A stretch of DNA of 6,389 bases from CAVPGH01 sp046726955 (GCA_046726955.1 JBKPBQ010000443.1:1-6389); one strand, 5' to 3'; shown: positions 1 through 6,344, counted from the first letter of the stretch. The notes: generated by a model not told the origin, from the sequence alone. Numbers and translations are program-made.

Positions 1-2414
1 GGGAACTGCCCCTGGTGGTTGATCGCGAGGGGCACGGTCACGGTCTCCGGTCGCGTGAACGCGGAGAGCGGGACCTCCTCGCCGCTCGCGGACCGCACGT
101 AGACGTCCGAGAGCGCGTCGGGGCTGCGCTGGAAGCGGGGCTCGGCCTCCAGCACCACGTGGTACTGGTTGAGCTGCGTGAAGATCGTCGAGACCTGGCG
201 CTGGCCGAAGGCGTCGTAGAGCGTGTCGTCGAGGGCCTGGGGCAGCACTCCGAGGCGCGAGGCGCTGTCCCGGTCGATGGCGAGCCGGACCTCCTGGCCT
301 TCGTTCTGCTGATCGCTCGCCACGTCGCGCAGCTCACCCCTCTCCCGGAGCCTCGCCACGAGCCGCGGCGTCCAGGTCGCGAGCTCCCGCGCGTCCGCGT
401 CCTCGAGCGCGTACTGGAACTGGGTGCGGCTCACCCGGTCCTCGACCGTCAGGTCCTGGACGGGCTGCAGGAAGAGCGTGATGCCGGACACCGCGGCGAG
501 GCGGGGCTGCAGGCGGCGGATGAGGTCCACGGCGGAGACGCCGCGCTCCTCGACGGGCTTCAGGTTGATCTGGATGCGGCCGCTGTTGAGCGTGGTGTTG
601 ATCCCGTCGATGCCGATGAAGGACGACACGCTCTGCACGGCGGGATCCTCGAGGATCACACCAACGAGCGCCTGCTGGCGCTCGGCCATGGCCGCGAAGG
701 ACGTCGTCGCGGGAGCCTCGGACACGCCGAGCAGCACTCCCGTGTCCTGGACGGGGAAGAAGCCCTTGGGGACGAGGACGTAGAGGGCGAGCGTGCCCAC
801 GAGGGTGAGCACGGTGACGGCGAGGGTGGCCCGCCGGTACCGGAGCACGGTCTGGAGCGTGCGGCCGTAGAAGGCGATCACCCGCTCGAACACGCGCTCG
901 GAGGCCGCGTAGAGCCGCCCCTGCCCGGCCTCGGGCCGGTGCCTCAGGAGCTTCGCGCACATCATGGGTGTGAGGGTCAGGGAGACGACGGCGGAGACGA
1001 GGATGGTCACGGCCAGCGTCACCGCGAACTCGCGGAAGAGCCGCCCCACGATGTCGCCCATGAAGAGCAGGGGGATGAGCACCGCGATCAGGGACACGGT
1101 GAGGGACACGATCGTGAAGCCGATCTGCTCGGCGCCCTTGAGAGCGGCGGCGAGGGGCGCCTCGCCCTGCTCGATGTAGCGGCTGATGTTCTCGATCATC
1201 ACGATCGCGTCGTCCACGACGAACCCGGTGGAGATCGTGAGCGCCATGAGTGAGAGGTTGTTCAGGCTGTAGCCGAGGAGGTACATCACGCCGAACGTCC
1301 CCACGAGCGACAGGGGGACGGCGACGCTCGGGATCACGGTGGCGGAGAGGCTCCGCAGGAAGAGGAAGATCACGAGCACGACGAGCGCGACGGTGAGCAT
1401 CATCTCGAACTGCACGTCGGCCACGGAGGCGCGGATCGTGGTGGTGCGGTCGGAGACGACACGCGTCTTTACGGTGGCGGGGAGCGCCGCTTCGAGCTGG
1501 GGGAGGAGGTGCTCGAGGCGGTCCACCACCGCGATGATGTTGGCCCCGGGCTGGCGCTGGATGTTGACGATCACCGCGGGCCTCGCGTCCGCCCACGCCG
1601 CCTGCCTGACGTTCTCCGCCCCGTCGAGGACGGTGGCCACGTCCCCTAGGCGCACCGGCGCTCCGTTGTGATAAGCGACGACGAGCGGCCGGTAGTCGTC
1701 ACTCGACAGGAGCTGGTCGTTCGCCCCGATGGTGAAGGACTGCCGCGGCCCGTCGAGGCTGCCTTTGGCCTGGTCGACGTTGGCCTGGCCGAGGGAGACG
1801 CGGAGGTCTTCGAGGCTCAGGCCGTAGGCGGCGAGGGCCGTGGGGTTGGCCTGGATGCGCACCGCCGGGCGCTGGCCGCCGCTGATGCTCACGAGCCCCA
1901 CGCCGGGGAGCTGCGAGATCTTCTGGGCGAGCGTCGTGTCCGCGAGGTCCTCGACCTTCGAGAGGGGCAGGGTGTCGGAGGTGAGGGCGAGCGTGAGGAT
2001 GGGCGCGTCCGCGGGATTGACCTTGCTGTAGATGGGCGGGTTCGGGAGGTCGCGGGGCAGGAACGTGGAGGCGGCGTTGATCGCGGCCTGGACCTCCTGC
2101 TCGGCCACGTCGATGTTGAGGTCGAGCGCGAACTGCAGCGTGACGATCGAGCTGCCGAAGGAGCTGGTGGAGGTCATCTGGTTGAGGCCAGGGACCTGAC
2201 CGAACTGTCGCTCGAGAGGAGACGTCACGCTCGAGGCCATCACCTCCGGGCTCGCCCCCGGGTAGAACGTGAGGACCTGGATGGTCGGGTAGTCCACCTG
2301 GGGGAGGGCCGACACGGGGAGCTGCGTGTAGGCGACGAGGCCCACGAGGAGCAGCCCCGCCATGAGCAGCGAGGTCGCGACCGGCCGGAGGATGAAGGGG
2401 CGGGACGGGCTCAC
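1..2414 (-). CDS. mdtB: RND multidrug efflux permease, MdtB-type (3' end beyond window)
   Basis: This is the inner-membrane pump subunit of a tripartite RND exporter, which uses the proton gradient to extrude substrates through an adaptor and an outer-membrane channel. Translating the minus strand from GTG at 2414 gives an open frame of about 804 residues with no stop before the window edge; the family is usually about 1,040. TM1 is near residues 7-27 (FILRPVATSLLM), followed by the porter motif LPVSALPQVDYPTIQV. TM2-TM4 lie at about 336-407, and TM4 carries the proton-relay pair D401-D402 (GFVVDDAIVMIENISRYIE), equivalent to AcrB D407/D408. GDIVGRLFREFAVTLA lies in the TM5-TM6 region and PKGFFPVQDTG follows TM7. 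NPPIYSKVNPAD, GGQRPAVR and KGSLDGP resemble E. coli MdtB more than MdtC or AcrB. The start overlaps the adaptor stop (GTGA). The second half of the periplasmic domain and TM8-12 are missing only because of the window edge. The permease call is very secure; MdtB rather than another Mdt/Mux paralogue is likely. Confidence 0.95.
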   Translation of the reverse strand, partial: MSPSRPFILRPVATSLLMAGLLLVGLVAYTQLPVSALPQVDYPTIQVLTFYPGASPEVMASSVTSPLERQFGQVPGLNQMTSTSSFGSSIVTLQFALDLNIDVAEQEVQAAINAASTFLPRDLPNPPIYSKVNPADAPILTLALTSDTLPLSKVEDLADTTLAQKISQLPGVGLVSISGGQRPAVRIQANPTALAAYGLSLEDLRVSLGQANVDQAKGSLDGPRQSFTIGANDQLLSSDDYRPLVVAYHNGAPVRLGDVATVLDGAENVRQAAWADARPAVIVNIQRQPGANIIAVVDRLEHLLPQLEAALPATVKTRVVSDRTTTIRASVADVQFEMMLTVALVVLVIFLFLRSLSATVIPSVAVPLSLVGTFGVMYLLGYSLNNLSLMALTISTGFVVDDAIVMIENISRYIEQGEAPLAAALKGAEQIGFTIVSLTVSLIAVLIPLLFMGDIVGRLFREFAVTLAVTILVSAVVSLTLTPMMCAKLLRHRPEAGQGRLYAASERVFERVIAFYGRTLQTVLRYRRATLAVTVLTLVGTLALYVLVPKGFFPVQDTGVLLGVSEAPATTSFAAMAERQQALVGVILEDPAVQSVSSFIGIDGINTTLNSGRIQINLKPVEERGVSAVDLIRRLQPRLAAVSGITLFLQPVQDLTVEDRVSRTQFQYALEDADARELATWTPRLVARLRERGELRDVASDQQNEGQEVRLAIDRDSASRLGVLPQALDDTLYDAFGQRQVSTIFTQLNQYHVVLEAEPRFQRSPDALSDVYVRSASGEEVPLSAFTRPETVTVPLAINHQGQF

Positions 2415-3610
2415 TCCTTCTGCCCCTCCCGTTTCCCCAGGTCCACCTTGCTCCCGTCCTGGAGCTTGTCCTGCCCGTCCACCACGACCGTCTCGCCGTC
2501 CTGCACCCCTGCGGTCGTTCCCGAAATCCCTCCTTCGTTGAGGGCGACGGTGACGGGCCGGACGCGCGCCGTCGCGTCCTTGTCCACCACGTAGACGAAC
2601 GTGCCATTCGAGCCGCGCTGCACCGCCGCCTGGGGCACGAGCACGAGGCCCTTGCGCGTGTCGATGTGGAGCCGCACGTTCACGAACTGGTTGGGGAAGA
2701 GCGAGTCGTCCGCGTTGTCAAAGAGGGCCTTCAGCTTGTACGTGCCCGTGGTGGGATCGATCTGGTTGTCGATGCTGAGGAGCTTCCCCTCGGCGATCTG
2801 CTTCGAGTTGTCGCGGTCGAAGGCGAGCACGGGCAGCGCCGCCGTGGTCTTCAGCTTGTCCACGACGAGGTGGAGGTTGTCCTGAGGGAGGCTGAACACG
2901 ACCGCGATGGGCTTCACCTGCGTGAGCACGAGGAGGCCTCCGGGATCGCTCGCGTGGACGATGTTGCCGATGTCCACCTGGCGCAGGCCCACCCGCCCGC
3001 TGAACGGGGCGGTGATCCGCGAGTAGGAGAGCTGGAGCCGCGCGTTGCCCACCTGGGCCTCGTCGGCCTTGATCGCGCCCTCGGACTCGTCGACCTGGGC
3101 GCGCTGGGAGTCGAGCTGCTGCTGCGGGATGATCTGCTCGTCGAGCAGCGCCTGGTCGCGCTCGAGGATCACCTGAGCGTCCTTGCGCGCCGCCTTGTCC
3201 TTGGCGAGCTGGCCCTCGGCCTGCTGGAGCTGGACCTCGAAGGGGCGCGGGTCGATCTGGGCGAGGAGCTCTCCCTCGCGGACGGTCTGGCCTTCCTTCA
3301 CGGGCACGCTCAGGAGCTGGCCGTCCACCCTGCTCTTCAGGGTCGCGGTGTTGAAGGCGGTAACGGTGCCCAGGCCCCGCAGGTACACGGGGATGTCGCC
3401 GGTGCGGGCGGGTGCTGTCACCACCGGTACCGGCCGCGCCTCGCGGCCTCGCGCCGCCGCCTCCGCCGCTGTGCGCCGCGCCGCGAGACTGCGCGCGCCG
3501 ACGAGGGCGAGGAGGAGGAGGCCCAGTCCCACAAGCCAGGACCAGACCCGACGGCGCGGGTGAACGTCCGGTCGCGCGGAGGAACCGACCTCTTGTGCCG
3601 TGGTGCTCAT
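2411..3610 (-). CDS. mdtA: RND efflux periplasmic adaptor subunit, MdtA-type
   Basis: This membrane-fusion protein links the inner-membrane RND permease to an outer-membrane channel. It has 399 residues, a normal length. A basic stretch and a hydrophobic segment (about 19-43, VWSWLVGLGLLLLALVG) act as an uncleaved anchor or signal sequence. There is no lipobox cysteine, so it is not an AcrA-like lipoprotein. The first lipoyl half is about 85-121 (LKSRVDGQLLSVPVKEGQTV, ELLAQIDPRPF). The alpha-hairpin is about 124-190 (QAEGQLAKDKA, GAIKADEAQV) and the second lipoyl half about 196-220 (YSRITAPFSGRVGLRQVDIG). The beta-barrel runs about 225-312 (LLSIDNQIDPTTGTYKLKA, LFPNQFVNVRL), and a membrane-proximal domain reaches about 390. 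Motif by motif this closely follows E. coli MdtA. ATG 3610 overlaps the MarR stop (ATGA), and the stop overlaps the permease start (GTGA), so all three should be co-transcribed and translationally coupled. The adaptor call is secure; the symbol rests on remembered family similarity. Confidence 0.95.
   Translation of the reverse strand: MSTTAQEVGSSARPDVHPRRRVWSWLVGLGLLLLALVGARSLAARRTAAEAAARGREARPVPVVTAPARTGDIPVYLRGLGTVTAFNTATLKSRVDGQLLSVPVKEGQTVREGELLAQIDPRPFEVQLQQAEGQLAKDKAARKDAQVILERDQALLDEQIIPQQQLDSQRAQVDESEGAIKADEAQVGNARLQLSYSRITAPFSGRVGLRQVDIGNIVHASDPGGLLVLTQVKPIAVVFSLPQDNLHLVVDKLKTTAALPVLAFDRDNSKQIAEGKLLSIDNQIDPTTGTYKLKALFDNADDSLFPNQFVNVRLHIDTRKGLVLVPQAAVQRGSNGTFVYVVDKDATARVRPVTVALNEGGISGTTAGVQDGETVVVDGQDKLQDGSKVDLGKREGQKE
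2423..2430 (-). promoter_or_regulatory. Ribosome binding site of the permease gene, inside the adaptor gene
   Basis: On the minus strand GGGAGGGG lies within the last codons of the adaptor gene, 8 bases before the GTG start at 2414. The closer AAGGA abuts the GTG and is too near to serve. Together with the GTGA stop/start overlap this favours GTG 2414 as the start and suggests translation coupled to the adaptor. Confidence 0.55.
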
Positions 3611-4044
3611 GCCCCTGCCTCCAGGAAGACCATGTTCTCGACGACGCGCGCGAGGAGCCGCCGCAGCGTGGCTTTCTCCTCGTCGGTGAATCCCGCTTCG
3701 ACCGCCTGCCGGACCTCGGTCGCGATCGGGGCCAGCCTGCGGGCAAGGGCCAGGCCTTCGGCGGTCAGCTCCAGTTGGTGGCGCCTCCGGTCGTCGGCGT
3801 CCGGGCGGACGCGGAGGAGCCGGCGCCGAACCAGGCTGGCGACGATCCGGGAAGCGGTGGGCTCGTCCATCCGAAGCCGCCGGGCGAGCTCGCGAAGCGA
3901 CGGCCCCGGCCTTTCCAGGACGTTCACGAGCACCCAGAAACGCTGGGGGTGCAAACCGTGTGCCCTCAGGCGGCGGATCACTGCCTGGTGGATGCGGCGG
4001 CGTGTGGCGCCGATGACGCGAGCGAGCGGCTCTTGCTCCGACAA
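3607..4044 (-). CDS. MarR-family transcriptional regulator
   Basis: This is a 145-residue winged helix-turn-helix protein of the MarR family, normally a dimeric repressor released from DNA by small phenolic or drug-like ligands. An N-terminal dimerisation helix (about 7-29) is followed by LHPQRFWVLVNVLE. The helix-turn-helix is about 50-75 (LRELARRLRMDEPTASRIV), and the wing about 78-93 contains the family D-x-D-D-R-R signature (DADDRRR at 82-88) followed by LTAEG. C-terminal helices from about 115 complete the dimer interface. I chose TTG 4044 because GAGG lies 6 bases upstream; an in-frame TTG at 4059 would add five residues but has a poor Shine-Dalgarno. It heads the efflux operon and its stop overlaps the adaptor ATG (ATGA), so it probably represses its own operon; this is inferred from position. 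Its ligand cannot be told from the sequence. Confidence 0.92.
   Translation of the reverse strand: MSEQEPLARVIGATRRRIHQAVIRRLRAHGLHPQRFWVLVNVLERPGPSLRELARRLRMDEPTASRIVASLVRRRLLRVRPDADDRRRHQLELTAEGLALARRLAPIATEVRQAVEAGFTDEEKATLRRLLARVVENMVFLEAGA
3618..3622 (-). promoter_or_regulatory. Ribosome binding site of the adaptor gene
   Basis: GGAGG on the minus strand sits 7 bases before ATG 3610, inside the end of the MarR gene. It gives the adaptor its own strong initiation signal in addition to coupling through the ATGA overlap, and supports ATG 3610 as the start. Confidence 0.7.
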
Positions 4045-4050
4045 CGTTTG

Positions 4051-4054
4051 CCTC
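4051..4054 (-). promoter_or_regulatory. Ribosome binding site that decides the MarR start
   Basis: GAGG on the minus strand, within TTGAGG, stands 6 bases before TTG 4044. The alternative TTG at 4059 lies upstream of this site and has only a weak purine stretch (GTGGAT) about 11 bases before it. The site therefore favours a 145-residue protein over a 150-residue one. Confidence 0.55.
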
Positions 4055-4080
4055 AACAAGGATTACGGGAATCCACGTCT

Positions 4081-4100
4081 CGCGGTCGGTCGCGGTCGGT
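4081..4100 (-). repeat. Perfect tandem repeat, 2 x 10 bp, upstream of the MarR gene
   Basis: The unit ACCGACCGCG (minus strand) occurs twice head to tail with no mismatch, 37-56 bases before the MarR start. One DNA turn between copies would place both on the same helix face, so it could be a protein-binding site, although MarR operators are usually inverted rather than direct repeats. It could also be a simple slippage duplication. Confidence 0.8.
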
Positions 4101-4249
4101 CAAACGATGTGGCGTCGTCCTCGAGAGTGTCCTCTCGCGCGGTGCTCTTCCTGGGGGCTCGCGGAGCCGCGGTGCTCTCTCTGGCGCGCTCGTCGCCGCG
4201 AAACCAACGAGATGCGACGGCGATCTTTATTTGCACGCGAGTGGTACAT
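4100..4249 (-). CDS. Candidate small Arg-rich ORF or leader peptide upstream of the MarR gene
   Basis: ATG 4249 opens a 49-codon frame ending at TGA 4102-4100. It is preceded by AAGGAG with a 6-base gap, the best ribosome binding site in the window. The peptide (MYHSRANKDRRRISL onwards) has 15 Arg, 1 Lys and 5 His against 4 acidic residues, so it would be strongly basic. I recognise no family. Against it, its third codon positions are far less GC-biased than in the neighbouring genes, and GC-rich noncoding DNA often translates to Arg-rich nonsense. In its favour are the ribosome binding site and the position just 55 bases before the MarR start, as expected of a leader peptide. An in-frame upstream start at 4285 would add 12 residues but lacks comparable support. 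It may be a real small protein, a regulatory leader or chance. Confidence 0.3.
   Translation of the reverse strand: MYHSRANKDRRRISLVSRRRARQREHRGSASPQEEHRARGHSRGRRHIV
4122..4137 (-). other. Small hairpin in the MarR leader
   Basis: CGAGAG and CTCTCG form a perfect 6-bp stem with a 4-base loop. There is no T-run after it on either strand, so it is not an intrinsic terminator. It could be an RNA structure or a short operator dyad. Confidence 0.4.
4139..4184. repeat. Direct repeat pair, 16 bp with two mismatches
   Basis: GCGGTGCTCTTCCTGG (plus strand, 4139-4154) recurs at 4169-4184 as GCGGTGCTCTCTCTGG, 14 of 16 identical. The copies start 30 bp apart, close to three helical turns. The repeat lies within the candidate small ORF, where in frame it repeats the residue pattern Glu-His-Arg. 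Confidence 0.65.
4156..4168 (-). other. Small hairpin between direct repeats
   Basis: GGCTC and GAGCC form a perfect 5-bp stem around a 3-base loop. It sits between the two copies of the direct repeat at 4139-4154 and 4169-4184. No T-run follows, so it is not a terminator. Confidence 0.35.
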
Positions 4250-4255
4250 GCGTTG

Positions 4256-4261
4256 CTCCTT
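4256..4261 (-). promoter_or_regulatory. Strong Shine-Dalgarno before the small ORF
   Basis: AAGGAG on the minus strand is separated from ATG 4249 by the six bases CAACGC, an ideal spacing. It is the main reason to take the small ORF seriously and to place its start at 4249 rather than 4285. Confidence 0.4.
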
Positions 4262-4307
4262 CCCGAGTAGACGGGCGTCGGACACGAAGGCCGACTAGCG
4301 CCATCGG

Positions 4308-6344
4308 TTACGGACGCACGAGCAGCGTGATGCGGGGAAAGCTGAAGGCGCCGGCCACGTCGTCGATGACGTTCACCTGGCAGGTGTAGAGGCCGGGCTT
4401 GAGCGAGCCCGCCGGCACTGCGAGCTCGACGACGGCGGCTCCGCGGTCGGCGGCGCCGAGGCGCTTCAGCTCGACGAGCGGCGTCTCGTACCGCCGGACC
4501 TCGCCGCGGAAGAACGACAGGCTCGTGAGCACCTTCACCTCGCCGCCGGGCCCGCGGGCCGGGTCGTAGACCTCGTAGTGGAAGTAGAGGGGCTGCGCCG
4601 CAGAGACGACGTGGGTCACGCTCGGGACGAGCTCCTCGCCGTCCGCGGCGAGCGGGCTCGTGGCCTCGCCCTTCACCGCCGGCGCGAGCTGCGTGCCGAA
4701 CAGCACGGAGCTGAGCTTCACGGGATTCTTGCGGAGGTCGGGCACCACGAGTGCGCTCTCGAAAGAGCCCAGCGCGCCGCCCTCGTTCTCGCGCACCACC
4801 ACCTTGAGCCGGTACTGCCCAGGGGGCAGCGTGAACCCCGTCCGGTACTGGAGGCTCTTCTTCCGGACGTCGGCCCCGCTCACGCTCAGCGTGTCGCGGA
4901 TCTTCGCCACCGCCCGCTTCGCCTCGTCGTGCACGACGCCGGCGACGTCGAGCGAGGTCTTCTCCTGGCCGCCCGCCTGCGCGAGGGGCAGCGCCGATCC
5001 GGGCACTGCGACGGAGAGCGGGATGTAGAAGCGGTTCTCGCCCGTGCGGAAGTGGCCGGCCTCGACCCAGACGGGGAAGTCGCGAGAGGACAGGTCGGCG
5101 AGGAGCTGGTCCTCCAGCTGGCGCTCGCGGTCCTCCTTCCCGGCGTGCCGGAAGTCGCGGTCGGCGTAGTAGCCGGAGCGGTGTTCCACCCGGAGGTCGG
5201 GGCGATTCACCTTGACCCGAACGCGACGGAACTTGCCGTCCTTCGCCGGGTTCGTGCTCGTGTAGCCGAGGATGTAGTAGGCCGCGCTGTCCTCGACCAC
5301 GCGCTCGTAGACACCGCCGAAGTCGTTGGCGTCGAAGAACGCGCGGCCCCCCGTGTCGCGGGCGAGCGAGGCGAGGGTGTCCTGCGAGGCGAGGTGCTCG
5401 TCGAGCTGGCGCGAGGTGGCGCGACCGGCGAAGACGTCGCTGCCCGTCGTGCTCGCCTGCCGCGCGTCGCCTCCGGGCACGACCGCCTCCAGGCCTCGCG
5501 CGTCCACGGGGTAGATCGCGAGGTTCGCCTTCACCGCGCGGTCGATCGCGGCCCGGATCTCGACCTGGTTGTCGGCCCCCACGCCGGATATCCCGCTGCT
5601 GAAGTAGATGACCGACTTCTTCGGGACGACTGGGGCGAGCGCCTTCGAGAGGTCCTCTATGGCTCGCAGCCGGCGGTCGATGTTGAAGAGGTCGAGCTCG
5701 CTCGTGTCCGCGGCGAAGGCGTCGGGGTCCGACGCGATATCGCTGCCCGTGTCCGCGCCGGCGTCCGCGGCGTCGGCGGTCCCGCTCACGCGGTCGAGAG
5801 CGCGTTTCAGGGTCGCGCGGTCGCCGGTGAAGTCCTGCAGGACCCGCAGCCCCGACGCGATCGTGGCCACGGCCACCACGTCGGACGCCGTCATGCGGTT
5901 GTCGATGTAGGTCCGCGCCGAGGCGACCGCGCGCTCGAGCTGCTCCGGCTCCATACCGTTCGAGTCGAAGAGCAGGACCACGAGCCGGCGCGCTCCTAGA
6001 GCCGCCGTCGTGTCGGAAGCCGCGGGGGCGGGGGCGGGGGATCGCGGTGCCTTGAGGACCGGCGGTGCGGGTGCGGGCGCCTCCGGCTCCGGCGCGGCTT
6101 CCCTCGGGAGGTCCTGGAACTCGAAGGCCTCGATCGTCTGCGGCTTGTCGTCCTCCACGACCTGGAAGTCCTCGCGCTTGAGGCCGCGCACGAGGGCGCC
6201 CGACTTGTCGCGCACGGTCACGGTGATGCGCACGAGCGCGGTCGAGGCCTCGAACGTCGGGGGGGGAGCGACCTCCTGGGCGCGCGCCGGAGGGGAAGGG
6301 AGGGACAGGAGCACCGCGAGGAGCGCCCTCGGGTGACGGCTCAA
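4308..6344 (-). CDS. Secreted VWFA-related protein (acidobacterial type)
   Basis: This 678-residue exported protein contains the VWFA-related domain (TIGR03436-like) that is expanded in Acidobacteriota. Its exact function is unknown; roles in adhesion or envelope assembly are plausible. Residues 1-22 form a signal peptide with a likely cut after Ala-Arg-Ala. Residues 30-76 are a beta-rich segment (VRITVTVRDKSGALV, KREDFQVVEDDKPQTI), then a Pro/Ala linker (about 79-118). The VWFA fold runs about 119-393: LVVLLFDSNGM, KKSVIYFSSGISG, AIYPVDARGL, and the closing YYILGYTSTNPAKDGKFRRV and HRSGYYADRDF. The metal-site motif is degenerate: D127-S-N129-G-M131 instead of DxSxS. An Asp-rich insert occupies about 188-223. 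Residues 400-678 look beta-rich and unassigned. TTG 6344 is chosen because it yields the signal peptide at once, has GAGG 8 bases upstream, and overlaps the previous stop as TTGA. Its link to the efflux operon downstream appears to be only proximity. Confidence 0.9.
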   Translation of the reverse strand: MSRHPRALLAVLLSLPSPPARAQEVAPPPTFEASTALVRITVTVRDKSGALVRGLKREDFQVVEDDKPQTIEAFEFQDLPREAAPEPEAPAPAPPVLKAPRSPAPAPAASDTTAALGARRLVVLLFDSNGMEPEQLERAVASARTYIDNRMTASDVVAVATIASGLRVLQDFTGDRATLKRALDRVSGTADAADAGADTGSDIASDPDAFAADTSELDLFNIDRRLRAIEDLSKALAPVVPKKSVIYFSSGISGVGADNQVEIRAAIDRAVKANLAIYPVDARGLEAVVPGGDARQASTTGSDVFAGRATSRQLDEHLASQDTLASLARDTGGRAFFDANDFGGVYERVVEDSAAYYILGYTSTNPAKDGKFRRVRVKVNRPDLRVEHRSGYYADRDFRHAGKEDRERQLEDQLLADLSSRDFPVWVEAGHFRTGENRFYIPLSVAVPGSALPLAQAGGQEKTSLDVAGVVHDEAKRAVAKIRDTLSVSGADVRKKSLQYRTGFTLPPGQYRLKVVVRENEGGALGSFESALVVPDLRKNPVKLSSVLFGTQLAPAVKGEATSPLAADGEELVPSVTHVVSAAQPLYFHYEVYDPARGPGGEVKVLTSLSFFRGEVRRYETPLVELKRLGAADRGAAVVELAVPAGSLKPGLYTCQVNVIDDVAGAFSFPRITLLVRP
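6024..6040 (+). repeat. Triplicated GGGGG tract in the linker of the VWFA gene
   Basis: On the plus strand three runs of five G are separated by single C bases. On the coding strand this encodes part of the Pro/Ala linker near residues 102-107. With three G5 runs it falls short of a classical four-run quadruplex, though neighbouring GG steps might complete one. It is most simply a low-complexity linker sequence. Confidence 0.6.
6259..6266 (-). repeat. C8 homopolymer just after the signal peptide of the VWFA gene
   Basis: Eight C bases on the coding strand span codons 27-29 (Pro-Pro-Pro), five residues past the predicted signal cleavage site. Tracts of this length can slip during replication or sequencing, and a one-base change here would abolish the protein soon after export begins. 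Confidence 0.7.

Larger units (their letters stand above)
4041..4110 (-). repeat. Imperfect inverted repeat, 10-bp arms, spanning the MarR start region
   Basis: On the minus strand ACATCGTTTG (4110-4101) can pair with CAAACGTTGT (4050-4041) with one mismatch in ten. The first arm covers the last codons and stop of the small ORF. The second covers the gap between the MarR Shine-Dalgarno and start, plus the TTG start itself. The loop of 50 bases contains the tandem repeat and the Shine-Dalgarno. The pairing is visible in sequence; a regulatory role is inference. Confidence 0.4.
4045..4307 (-). other. Leader/intergenic region between the VWFA gene and the MarR operon
   Basis: About 260 bases carry no recognised protein gene. 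In transcript order the region holds a strong Shine-Dalgarno and possible 49-codon ORF, a short AT-rich patch near 4224-4234, and two small hairpins flanked or spanned by a direct repeat. It ends with a 10-bp tandem repeat and an inverted repeat whose downstream arm covers the start of the MarR gene. The MarR operator and promoter should lie here, but I could not find a convincing -35/-10 pair. There is also no clear intrinsic terminator after the VWFA gene, so read-through into the operon cannot be excluded. Confidence 0.6.

Noticed and set aside
15..1253. Plus-strand open frame of 412 codons opposite the permease gene
   Set aside because: The minus strand encodes a continuous RND permease with all key motifs through this stretch; the plus frame has none.
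334..2607. Minus-strand frames at 334-1596 and 1699-2607
   Set aside because: Both are out of frame with the permease. They read as Arg/Pro/Ala-rich nonsense, whereas the frame from GTG 2414 gives an unbroken RND protein.
4075..4103. Possible promoter: TTGACC on the minus strand with a 17-base spacer
   Set aside because: The -10 position would read AGACGT, which matches the consensus at only one base; moving it by a base or two does not help.
2666..4270. Long plus-strand open frame (534 codons) across the adaptor and MarR genes
   Set aside because: It is antisense to two clearly recognised genes, shows no family motif and has the Arg/Glu/Leu-heavy look of a shadow frame in GC-rich DNA.
4277..4295. 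Possible terminator hairpin (GTCGG / CCGAC) after the VWFA stop
   Set aside because: It has a short 5-bp stem with a 9-base loop and no T-run on the minus strand, so it does not qualify as an intrinsic terminator.
4578..5999. Plus-strand open frame of 473 codons opposite the VWFA gene
   Set aside because: It is a shadow of a well-supported exported protein on the other strand, with no recognisable domain and a composition typical of antisense frames.
6024..6040. G-quadruplex in the VWFA gene
   Set aside because: There are only three G5 runs, and the sequence is explained by a Pro/Ala linker; a quadruplex would need runs borrowed from outside.
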